From contig CM055905.1 of assembly GCA_029582155.1 (NCBI GenBank), forward strand, positions 66,049,356 through 66,113,355: a stretch of 64,000 nucleotides of DNA. The letters run 5' to 3'. Source of the stretch: Panopea generosa (taxonomy: Eukaryota; Mollusca; Bivalvia; Adapedonta; Hiatellidae). Below, one piece after another: positions 13,701-27,100 of the stretch. The notes beneath the pieces were generated by a model. The model saw only the letters and a list, made by a program, of their open reading frames with translations. It did not search any database and was not told the origin of the DNA. Position numbers and translations under genes: made by a program. Numbering within the stretch: position 1 is the first letter of the stretch; each line of letters opens with the position of its first letter.

Positions 13701-16700
13701 TTAAATACACTGTTACGACTACAAACAGTATTTACACGGCAAACGTTTTATTGTAATATTTATTATTTATTAATTATTTTTAGGCAATTGAATATATTTA
13801 TTTGTTAGTTTTAAAATATTTCAGGTACTTTGTGTGAGGAGAACATTGACAACTGTGACCCTGACCCTTGTTACAATGGTAGCCAGTGTAAGGATGGACT
13901 GGATGATTATACTTGTGTCTGTATCCATGGATACCAAGGTCAGTAAGATAATATCATTGAAAATTTTGCTGTTGGTAGCATAAGTTTACAAGTATTGTGC
14001 AAGTTTATAATTTTTACCCGTTTCATTATACATAATTTTTTTTATGTACAGTCAAACCTGTGTAAGTGGTCACTTCTATTAAATAGCCACTTGTATTAAG
14101 CAGCCTCATTTACTATTTTCCATTTCTATGCTTCTAGTGCAGGTGAACCTGTATTAAGCAACAACCTGTCTTAAGAGGCCACTTTTGCTCCTTCCCTTGA
14201 CTGACTGCTTAAGACAGGGTTTACTGTATTACTAATCTTTGATTTATGGTTTGCAAGATGCACTATGAAGAGAGCAGCAATATTTGTTTTAATTCAAGTC
14301 TTATAATTTTTTAATTGTTTTTCAGGTAAAAACTGCAGTGAAGATATCCCAGAATGCCTCAGTTCTCCATGTCTACATGGAGGTACCTGTACAGAGCCTG
14401 TTGTCAATGGTTACCAATGCGAATGTGTGGATGGCATTATGGGTGATGACTGTCAACATGTTACCATGGCAACGTTTGATGGCTCCTCTCTTGTTCTTCT
14501 TGAACCATTGGTACCCAGTCACACTGCTGTAAAGAGATCCATTCACCAGTCAGAACATAGAATACAGGTCCCTCTTGACCAACTCCAACCAAGTGCACAA
14601 AACCAAGAGCTGTACAGACACAGAAGAGATGCAAGTCCGGGATTGGAGATTAATTTCTGGTTTAGTTCAAGCGTACTGGATGGGGTACTTCTACTCGCCA
14701 CAGGGGTAAGACAGTGTTTTCTTGCATACAGGATGAGGTATCTGCATTTTTACAGAGGCTAGATATTTCTATCTCGCCCTAGGGCCGAGATGAAATTCTC
14801 GTGCTGTGACGTTTGAATCATTTATGACATATTTATAAATAAAATTTTATAAATTGTATAATTTAATGTCTTAAAGCGACCATTGTAAAAAATATAATGG
14901 TATGCATGAAAAAGAAACCTTCATGGCTATTTCGGTTCGGATAGAAAATTGGCACAGTCTCATTCCCGCTACGACGGTTAACATTCGGGACGGATTTTCT
15001 ATCTGAACCATAAACCCATGTAAGATTCTTATACTTTGGAATACATCAATAATATTCTAAAGTAAAAACATTGACTTACAAATTGTCCCATTAGAGCAAT
15101 AAGGTACCAAGTGTATATGAAATAAGAAGGCACTTAATACTTTTTTGCACCAATACTCAAATTAGACGGATCCTCCATGGCTAAGTGGTCTGTGGTATTG
15201 TCGTTTACCTCTAATCATTGAGGTTTTGGATTTGAGCCCAGCTTGCCAGTTACAGAAGGACGGGGGTTGTACTCATATTCATGTCCATGAGTGTGAGGTC
15301 TGCCTCCACCAACAAAACTGGTTACCATATATAACTTGTAATGTGTTGAATGGTTTTTCAACCCCATTAAAAAATTAAGCACATGTCTTGCAGTAAGAAA
15401 AAATGCTTGCAACTTTTAGCTCACCGGGATGAAGTCCAATTAGAGCTAGTGCCATGACACTGGTGTCGTCAGCATTGTCATCTGTGTCGAAGTCTGTAGA
15501 CACCCAGGTTAAACTTTTGTGTTTAAGTTTAAGATATCTATGCAACCACTCATTGGATATGAGCTTTGTTGTCTTCTGGCAACTCTTGTTAAAAAAACAA
15601 CTGATACTTGATTTGTTAATGCCAAATCAATTTAAGTTAAGTTTTATATTGTAGAATTTATTATTTTTGTTGAATGTCCTTGAACTATAAACTTACGTGT
15701 ACCATGTATAAAGTATGCAAACTTTGTTAATTGCATGTGCATGTTACTGTAAGTACATACATGTATCTAATAGAACAGCCAAAGTTGTTGCTCTACCACA
15801 GCTACTTTGTTGTATACGTAGGTGTAAGTCATTTAATGGAACAGCAAAACTCATACCTCTTCCACGGCAACTTTGTTGTAAACGTAGGTGTTAGTCATTT
15901 GATGGAACGGCAAAACTCATTCCTCTTCCATGGCTACTTTGTTGTAAACATAGATGTAAGTCATTTGATGGAACAGCAAAACCCATAGCTCTTCCACAGC
16001 TACTTTGTTGTAAATGTAGGTGTAAGTCATTTGATGGAACAGCAAAACTCATACCTCTTCCACGGCTACTTTGTTGTAAACATAGGTGTAAGTCATTTGA
16101 TGGAACAGCAAAACTCATACCTCTTCCACGGCTACTTTGTTGTAAACATAGGTGTAAGTCATTTGATGGAACAGCAAAACTCATACCTCTCCCACGGCTA
16201 CTTTGTTGTAAACGTAGGTGTAAGTCATTTGATGGAACGGCAAAACTCACTCCTCTTCCATTCTTTGTTGGATATGCAGGTGCAAGTCATGGAACAGCAA
16301 TGGAACAACAAAACTCATTCCTCTTCCACAGCTTAATTATTGTAAACATAGGTATAAGTCATTTAATGGAACAGAAAAAGTTGTGCCTCTTCCACAACTT
16401 ACTTTGTGTACTGATTTCATGTTTATTTGACCTCACGGGTGTCATAACCTATCATAATATCTCTGAAACACTGCATTTATTGCAAAATATGTCTGAAGCT
16501 AAAAATAACCATTGTGTCCAAAGCAAATGCACAACAACAAAATTCTACACAGGTTGAAAAAAAAAATGCCACGAATGTAAATATTTCATTTTGCACCTCT
16601 GTCTTAGATATTATTACTTGATTGTTATGCAGAATGGGGCTTCAGGTGAACAGTTCCATTTTTCTGTCACGTTGCATGGCGGAAAGCTGCACATATCACA

Positions 16701-18107
16701 GAATCTGCACGGAGACACTGTTAAACAGGAAATGGCTTTATCACCTGTCAATCAAGTAGTAACCTATGATGTCATCATCACCATGACAACAACTCATACC
16801 AATGTATCTTTGAACCAATGTGATAAGGAAGGAGAATGTCATGTGACACTAAGACCAACAGTGATTGGTGAGAAAGTGAACTTGAATGGACCAATGATGA
16901 TAGGTGGTGTAGATCATGTGACATCCTACATGAGAAGTAAATTGAACACCCTCAAAGGATATGTGGGATGTTTCGGCGTAAGTATACACTTATTAAAAAA
17001 ATGTATACAGTTAATTATAAATAATAACTACACAAGATTCTGCAATAATATTGAGAGGAAGTTTATGATACAGTAAACTGTTTCGAAGGTTTCTGATTAT
17101 GGAATTGACCAAGTTTGTGCGATTGCAATCGTATAAACTTATAATTATAAGGTGTGGCTCTGTTTGTTCAGATAATGTTTCCCGGGTAGAAGCAGAACTG
17201 AGTGTTATTTTTGAGAGGCATCAGGTCAAGCTGAGGATCAAACCCAAAACCTCTGGATAGAATGGCCAACACTGTATCCACTACACTACCGCCCAGCTTA
17301 AATATGTTACAATTGTAGTCCTTGTGAATACCCAACCAGTTACATTTACTATAGTCTTATAATTACAATTCCCAAGAATTACACTGATTCTTTATATAAG
17401 TCAAAACTGTTTTAAGCAGACAGTCAAGGGAAGAAGCAAAAGTGACCTTTTAATACAGGTTGTTGTTTATGACAGGTTTTTTGTTCTGAAAGCAATATTA
17501 TATAAATGGTAAAACACAATTGCAGCTGCTTAAGACAAGTGGCTGCTGAATAGAGGTGACCACTTACACAGGTTTTACCATAATAGTTTGTTTTATACAT
17601 GTATTACCTTCATTTCAGAATTTAACAATCAATGGAAAACCAGTCAGCATTTTACCAGCTGGCAACGATTCCCTGGCTGAGAGCCAATCAAATTTGCCGT
17701 CTGCAGGTTGCAGGTCACATGACCCTTGTACTGATGACCTTTGTCAGAATGGAGGTCACTGTGTAGACATGTGGTCTGTCAAGTCTTGTAACTGTTCACC
17801 AGGATTTGTAGGTAAGATTTATATATCTAGTTAGCAGTTGACATCTTGGATCTGTTTCATCAACATTTTCTTACTTAAATACTTAAAATTTGACTGGTTA
17901 CATAAGTATTCTTTAATCAATATCAATGCAACGAAATGCAGTTTTTCTGGAGCCAGTCTAAAATCATGATCACCTGGAGGTTTTTGTTTGATTTAAGATT
18001 TGAAGTATATATGGAAAATGTTGGTTAATAGCATTTATAAACTAACAATTTGTTTAATGGAGAATTTAGTGAAGACTTAAAAACTCATCTGACATGTTAG
18101 TCAAATA

Positions 18108-18155
<48 letters not shown>

Positions 18156-21100
18156 GTTTAGCTTCATTTTTATGCCATTGAGGACTAACAGATGATCATT
18201 TAATCTAAACACTGTTATGATAATGAGATACAGTGTCGTATATCAGTCATCACGGAGATTGTGGCTGGGTGAGGATTCAAACTAGTCAGGCATGCTACCG
18301 ACTGAGTTAACCAGGCTTGGGTGAAAATAGAATATTAGACATAATTTTTGTGTTTTCTGTCGGTTTGTCACAAAATCTTTTTTAAACTTAAATGTCTTGC
18401 TCAAGGGCATCATACATAGCCATGTAGGGGGATCAAACCAACGACCTTGCTCTGCCACTGGACAATGTGCAAATTATTCTACTTTCAGGACAATCTTGTG
18501 ACAAACAGAGCACAGCCCATTTTACTACTCCCTCATTTCTGCACTTTGGTGAATTCTCCAAGGTTACAAACCTGTCGCTATGGATATCGGCCAAGTCAAC
18601 ATCTGGTATGATCCTATACACAGTAAGTATGTCACTGCCATTTATACATACAATCTGGTCCCGTTATAACGCAGTAGCCGGGATCCATGGAAAGAAACCG
18701 CATTATACACGGAACCGCGTTATAAATATCCCAAGGTGCACTGCGCTTTATTATTCGGCAATACTGTTTTCAGTTGATGTACTGTTTAATGTGTGATAAA
18801 TATAACAGACCATTGTTTGTCGGCGTAAATCAATTAAAAGCGATGGTGTTATTTGCTGAAGAAGTTGTTATCATGTCATTCTGAAGTATCAATGTGTAAC
18901 TGATGCACAAATACATGGTCACAGTTTGGAAAAACGTAACAAACTCGCAAACACTTAGTGATTTAGTTGAGATTTTCGATCAATTCATCAATTATTTGTC
19001 CACGAGTTTTATATGAATCTGGTTGAAAAGATCAGTTTTGAATTTGGCCATACAGCCATAGAAAAAACGCGTTATAACAAGTTTCGCGTTCTATCAGACG
19101 GTGTTATTATGGAACCTGAGTGTATAGAACATAATTATGATATGGTATTAGAGTTGACCTCCATTGCTGATTGGTCTAATGACCGCTTACCTCTGACCAC
19201 TGTGATCGTGGGATTTAGCCCAGCTCAGCCCAAAATCTTTATGTGAGAGAGTTTGCCAGTTACTTGCGGAAGGATGGTGGTTATACTCAGATTTGTTCAG
19301 AGGTCTGGATATTCTATATATAGCCTGTCATGTGTTGATAATGGTGTTACTGTAAACTGCATTCTAAAAATATTATAAATTAAAAGAAAATAGAAATAAC
19401 CTATGATTTATTAGGGTCTGTAAAACAAATGTAACATGTTGGTATGACTAGTTCTTTATGAATGTATATCTTCAAACTTTATAATTAAAAACATTGAATG
19501 AGTGTGATGTTTGATTATTCTTGAAATCTTTAAAAATATTAAAGAAGAAATTATACACAAACATAACATATCTCTATCATGTAAAGTTGTCCTGTAGAAA
19601 AATATGTTTTTTCATTTTCGATTATCCTTATATTACAGCTTGACCTTGACCTGATGTCCATGTACCTCGAAGACGGTCAGCTAGTGCTTCACATGGTTGT
19701 CAATGGCGACGATTTTGTCAGTCGCGTGGGTAACCTGGAGAACGGCCATTGGTTCCACATTAGTGCACAGTTTGGTCAGGGTGTCTACAAGCTACAATGT
19801 AATTGTTGTTTTTTATTTCTGATAACGATTTCAACACAGTTATTTTTTGGGATAACAAAGTAGAGCATAAAATGTGTCTTACTTAAAAATAAAACATGTG
19901 GCTGTTTTGTAATAAAAAATATGATTTAAAAGCATTTATTCTGACGTCTTCAAGCAATAAAACTGGACATGAATATTATGTAACCTGTCATTTGCTGAAA
20001 AATTGCATTAAACCCCATTAAAAAATTGATGGGGAAAAAGAAAAGATGAAATGTTCACATAAAAGGAGCTGGTAGAAATAGAACAATTTTAATAAAAAAA
20101 AATACATTGTGTGAAATTTTATCATCTTGAAAGTATTTTGTCGTCTGGTTTTAGTATCCCATGAAGCAGAAGGAGTCACAGGAAGTGCTACAGGAACTGT
20201 GGGTAATTTTCTGGACGTCCACACACCCCTGTTTCTGGGACAACTTCACGAACATCCAGCCGTTGACAAATGGAGGAACAGACCAGATCTGATGCAACAC
20301 AACAGGTGAGTTGCGTCTTTGATGGTTTTCTGATTGAAATGAGAAATTTCAGCCATGTATCACATCTACACATGCATCCTCTAGTAGACCAAATCTGACC
20401 TCTGTAAGTTGTGACCCCTATTGAGCAGCCGCATTTGCTGTTTTCCATTTTTATGCTTTCAGAGCAAATTAATCAACAACCTGTCTTAAAAGTCCACTTT
20501 TGCTTCTTCTCTTGACTGTCTGCTTAAACAAATATTTGGTTTTGCTTTAATACAGTTCTTATCATCATCTAAAACATTATGGAGACGAAATATGTTTTTT
20601 TGCAGCATCTTCAGAGAAACTGAGTATCCGCGTAGATTACACAATATTTTTACGCGAATATAGGTCCATTCCCATTCAGTTATTTCCCTTTTATAAATGT
20701 TGTACTCCAAAGGCATTGGATATAATATTCCTTAATTGGCTTTTTTCAATTTAATTTATATGATTTTGTGTTTAATTAATAAAGCTTTATGCCTTTCTTG
20801 CCATGCGTTTTGCTCTATATCACTGTATATTTAATGGATTGATTAATTGAATATTTAGCTTTTTTTTTTATGATCGAAAGCTGACAGACTGTCAGTTATC
20901 GTAACCATTGTTTCCTGGGATTATGTACTTAATATTTATGTTTTTCTTTCTCTGCAGTTTTACAGGGTGCATTCAGAACCTGACTGTCAATTATGTACCC
21001 ATTGACCTCAATGCTGGTTCCCAATCTATATTTGGTAACGACCCTGACCCACCAGTTCCAGGTTGCCCCAGAGATGATGTGTGTTCTGTGTTGCCATGCC

Positions 21101-24100
21101 AACATGGCGGGAGTTGTCATGGCGGATGGGGCGAGGAAATATGTGACTGTGGGGATAGTTATATAGGCAACAACTGCCAGGAAGGTCAGTTACAGGCTAG
21201 TTTGTGATTTGTTTGGCCTGAACTTTCTTTGTGGTTATATACACTTAGGTCGTTATATAATGCAGTCCGATATACAGTCGAAACTCGTTATCTCGATATT
21301 GGAGGGACTGCAAAAAAAATACTTGAGATATTAGAACATCGTCATAACTTCGCCTCAAGATCAATATTTATTTTCATCACCTAATAAGTGTCGTATGTCA
21401 ATTGTACTTTCACTTTCATATTACGGTCCGTGCAGTAGAATTACACTGTAGTGATAAATGCTGATATCCTGGTCCTTCTTTGAATATCTCAATGTGTGAG
21501 ATATAAGTTGATTGAATCAAATGATATTTATACTTTTTACATGCAATCACCTACATTAATTCAATGACACAATGTTTGCAGTCATTAAAACTGACACCTT
21601 TGGGGTTCGGTAATTGGTGTAGCGTCTTAAACCAACTGTGTAAAAAAACATGCGTAGATTTTCACCCAACGTGGAAACACACACAATATTATGTCAACAA
21701 TAATTGTATCGAGACAAACATTCAATTAAAGGTGTGAAATGATCAGTCGGGAACTAAAACTGGGATCAAGATATCTGAAATAGCGACACAGGCAATATTG
21801 AGTAAAAAGGAATATTTTTACATTAACAAAGAAGGGGAAAGATGGGGATAGCAAAAAATATTGACACTAGCGGAATAGCGACTCTAGCGATATACATGTA
21901 GAGATAACGAGTTTCAACTGTACGAGGAAGGTCAGTTACAGGTTAGTTTGTGATTTGTTTAACCTCAACTTTTCCTGTATTTATATACTTTTCTCTTCCT
22001 TTATCGTAAAAGGAATTTCCTATGTGATTAATTATAAAGTTTTCAATACCTGAATCTAAGGTTTGTATGTTTGATCATATATATCGTCATTTTTATTTAA
22101 GTCGATGTGAGGTAGAAGATGTGTTACTACATTCTGGAGTTTTGGATTGGTATATACATGTATATATATCATCAACATCAAGTGGGATCCATATTTTGTT
22201 GGGGTGTCATGGTCAGATTGTTTTTTTCTTCAGTTAATGGTCCTTTTTTGAACTTTGCAAAATGTTCTTGATTTGATATATTACATAATATTCTATCACA
22301 TCATTTTCTAGGAGCATATGTCATACAATGTTGTCATCATTCTTGTTTTGTTTTTATTTCATTTTTTATGTTAGTTTTGTTGTTTAGGGGATCTTTTGTG
22401 GGTGCTTGTTTATTATTGAATTTATTAAACGAAGTGGTAAAAAATATTTTACGCGAAGCTCAACTTCATCATACTGTATCATCTTTGCCATCGAGTTAAT
22501 AAATTCAGTAATAAATGAATATGAATGTAAGATTCTTTTTATCACATAACTCAGGAAAATGGTACATTTACCATTTATTTTATGTTACCTAGATTGAATT
22601 AGAAAAAAATAGTATATATTAGTTTCGGTCAGTCGGCGTATGACATAATGTCTCAAAATAAGGTAATTTTACAACGACAAATCGCCTTCATTTATAATAT
22701 TATGATCGTGCAAGTTAGAAAGTCGCTTGGAATTTTATTTATGAGACCCGAGTATAACAGAAAATACCAATTGATGAATCAGTAGTGATATTACAAATAG
22801 GTTAATATGAAGAAATATGTCATGGGTTTATTACACTGTTGCACCTTGATTTATGTGATAAATCCCAGTTTAGGCCATTAAAAATTAATTGCTAGATTAT
22901 CATCCAAAGTTTTCGTAAAAAGGGGGAAGGGGAGGATTTAATTTTTTTTTTTAAACCTTTTTTTTTTTTTTTTTATTTTTTTTTTTATTATTATTTTTTT
23001 TTTATGAAAATAAAAAGGATTGAGGTGGCATGAAAATGTAGGGGGGCATGCTGGGATGATGATATAGCAATTAATTTATCATGATTTTATTGTTTTGATA
23101 CAGCTGCAGGGGCCACGTTTGATGGAGATTCCGGCTATCTACACCTGAAGTTGAATACGACAATTGTTCCATTTGGTGATACGGGCATGTTCCTGTTCCG
23201 CTCTCGTGATGAGACTGCTACCCTTGTTTTTGTACAATATCACTCAACTGATAATGGAGAACCAAACACCAGTCTTGAATTCAGTCTGTACAGAAGCAGT
23301 TTACAGGTTACCATGACAACAGACAAAGGTAGGTTACTCTTTTATTTCTTTGCTCATGATGTCAGGAGATATTAAACTGAATTAAAATTATGTATGAACA
23401 GTATCAAGTTGACATCTTCCTTTCAGTTATAATAAAAATGAACGGACTAATTTCAAATCACTCTCAATATTTTAATATAAGCGGATCACATGCTCCATGG
23501 GTACATTTTTCACCTTTGTATTTTTATTGCTGCCCACAATTCATTCTTTCATCCTGTCACTAAAAATAGACATAAATATCTATATACATATCTTATGTTT
23601 CTTTGCTTTATCCTAACAGATTTTGACAACACTTTGAGTCTGTGTGGGATTTCGTGTCCGATCTGTATCTTTGTCCTACATAGATGGATTTTATAAATAT
23701 TTGCTACAAATGACCAACATAACATGACGACGTGTCATGAGTAAGACCAATACCTGTACCTCAAAGGTCAAGGTCACACTTTGAGTTTGTTTTACAACAC
23801 TTTCAGTCTGTTTGAGATTTCGTGTTTGGTGTATAACTTTGTCATGCATAGATGGATTTTGTTAATACTAGCTACAACTGATCAACATAACATGACGATG
23901 TGTCGCGTGTTACACCTACAATCCCACTTCAAAGGTCAAGATCACAATTTAACTTCGATGACACTTTCAGTCTGGTTGAGATTTCATGTCCAGTGTGAAA
24001 CTTTGTCACCTATTGATAATTTCAAAAATACTTGGCTCATTTCATCAGCATGACATAACAATGTGTCACGTGTAAGACCCATATGCGTACCTCAAAGGTC

Positions 24101-27100
24101 AAGGCCACACTTTGAGTTTGTTTGACAACAATTTCAGTCTGTGTGAGATTTTGTGTCTGGCCTGTAGCTTTGTCATGCATAGATGGATTTTGTTAATACA
24201 AGCTACAAATAATCAACATAACACCCAGACTCCCACTTCAAAGGTCAAGGTCACAATTTGGATGGATTCCAAAAACATTTGGCTCAATTTATCAATTGAT
24301 CAACAATTGATCTTTAACTTTGTCTTACATTTAGAGATTTTAAAATAGCTTGACACAAGTGATCAGCGTGTCATGATGATGTTTCACCTGCATTTAACTG
24401 TTGAAATACCTAGACCATTACATCAGATGTCAAAGTCAAGGTTACACAAAGGTCAATGTCACGCTTTTATGTAAAAAAACATGAAATTGCATGTCTAGTC
24501 TGAAACATCAGTCCATTACTCTTGATATTCATTGATACATAGCTACCTATTATAACATGTATAGTTATTTTTCACAGACCATTTGGGGGGCATGCGACAC
24601 TTACCAGTGACATTTCTTGTTTTTCTCTGATCAGAAACCTATTAACACATTTTAACAGACTATAAAAAAAGATTATCCTACCTTGTCCTGTCTCGTTGTC
24701 CCCTCTTGTCCAGAATGTATGTAAATGTAAATATAGGTAAATTTTCACTGCAGGTTTCATGTTCATGTTTACAATTTCAGTCACCAGTGTACAGTTCATG
24801 GATAACCTTTCTGGTGCTGACTGGCACTCTGTGACCTGGGTCAGAGGTCATAGTGATGTCACAGTAACACAAGGGTCAAGGTCATTGTCATTGGCAACAC
24901 AGTTTGATCCGTACTTGAGCCATTCAAGTGTTGATGTATATATTGGTGGTAAACCTTTCCATCCAGGTAATTATGATCAGCTTTAAGTGATAGGATAATG
25001 AGTTACCATGGCAACGCCAATACATTCATGAGTTACCATGCCAACAGATATATTTTTTCTAAAGGCTTTTTAAATGTTTGTGCTGTATACTTTAATGGAA
25101 TAATGATTTTAATTGTTTAGAAGTGTGCATTTGGCTAGAAGTGAATAAATAAATATTTACAATAAAATAACTGCTTTGTCTATGTTTTTAACTTATTTAT
25201 TTTACATCGATTGTGAAATAAGTTCTTACAACTTAAGGCAAATCACTCTCAAAGTATTCCATGGTAGAACCAGTACTGAGCATATGCAGATAAGTGATTG
25301 GCTTCAGGAGACTACACGTAACCGTGGGAGTGGATGTAACTCACAACCCAACGATCTTGGGTCCAATGCTCTACCAATAGACCACGCTTTTCGCATTACT
25401 ATGTCGATGTATAAATGTTTAACACATGAAATTGTAGATTTTTGAGTCTACAAGCTGGAAAACTTGTGTGTTTCAGTAAGTTGTATGGTGAATATTCGGG
25501 TTGTCATCTCTTAGAATATGCAAGAACCATATTTTCCTTTTCTTTTGTTTGAATATCATTTTTATTAGACAATCAGTTAATCGAACCACTCTTTCCTGGG
25601 ATCCTGAGAGGTTAACCAGTACTCGAGCACAGCCATCCCTGCAAGTTACTGATAACTTTTCCACTTGAATCAGTGGTGAGAGACGAATGACAATGTGATG
25701 CAATGTCGTATTTTAATCATCATGGAGACTGTCGTCTGACGGGGATATGAACTTACGACCCCTCAATTAATAGTCAGGCGTGCTATGGACTAAGCTTACC
25801 AGGCCCAACTAACCATTTTCTTGTCATGACTAGAACCCTGGAACCTGGTTAACATGACAGAAAGGAAACATAGGGGGTAAACCTTGTCCTCTTACTTACC
25901 AGATAGAACACATAGAGTTGTAGGATTCTGGCCAGCTATCCTGGTCATATGTAAATATATGTATATTGATGTTTATGTTGTCAGGTGGCCGAGAGGTCTA
26001 AGGCGCCGTCTCAAGATCACTTATCTCTCAACGTTAAGGTTTGAGTCCAACTCGATCCAAAAGTTTTATGTGAGAAGTTTGCCAGTTACTTGCAGAAGCA
26101 CGGTGGTTCTACTCAGTCAGACTCAGTCTGAGGTCTTCCTCCACCAGTAAAACTGGATATGCCATATATAGCCTGAAATGTGTTGAAAATGGTGGTAAAC
26201 CCCATTAATTATTTATTATCTCATCTCTTTTTGACATTGCAGACTCATGTTTTGACCAGTATCTAAAACCTGGTTTATGACCATAATTTCTACAACTGCT
26301 TACTTGTCTATTTCACAGGTAACACCGACTACATGGTAGGGTTGTTGAAGGGCTGTGTACGAGACATTATGTTCAACAATGTATCAATCAGTTACCTAGA
26401 TACCATACCCACTGATGGTCTTATTGTCAATAGAAACAATGTGCAGGCTGGTTGCCACGGTAGTGACATGTGTTCTGTGAACGCATGTTCAGTGAATGCA
26501 GACTGTGAAGACATCTGGAATGCACGTGTCTGCACATGTCTGGACGGCTGGGTGGGAGACACGTGCAATACCAGTGTCGATGATTGTGTTCAGAATTTAT
26601 GTAAAAACGGCACGTGTATAGATGGTCACATGACTTACACGTGTACATGTGATGTTGGTTACACGGGACAGTATTGTGACACTGTGTTCAATCCTTGTGA
26701 GGAGGAACCCTGCTATGATGAAGGTACAGTAAACTGCACGATGAACTTTCCTGCACAGTTTCGGTGTGTTTGTAAATTAGGCTGGTCAGGTAACACCTGT
26801 GATATGGATATTAATGAATGTGAAAGTAGTCCCTGTCTGAATGAAGGGTCGTGTAGTGATATGGTGAATGGTTACATGTGTGTTTGCACTGGGGACTTCT
26901 TTGGTGAGAGATGTGAAGACAGACATATATGTACGTCTCAACCGTGTTTTAATGGTGGAACGTGCGAGTCTCTGGTTAATAACACAGACTATACGTGCAC
27001 GTGTCTCCAGAGATACTCTGGCAAGCAGTGTCAAACTTACGATTTTTGTTTCGAAAACTTATGCCAATATGATGCTACGTGTGTTTCCGGGTTGCAGGGA

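Noticed and set aside
15731-16336. Repetitive open frames on both strands (22-residue period)
   Set aside because: Product of the 66-bp minisatellite in a crb intron; both strands open at once, which shows it is a property of the unit.
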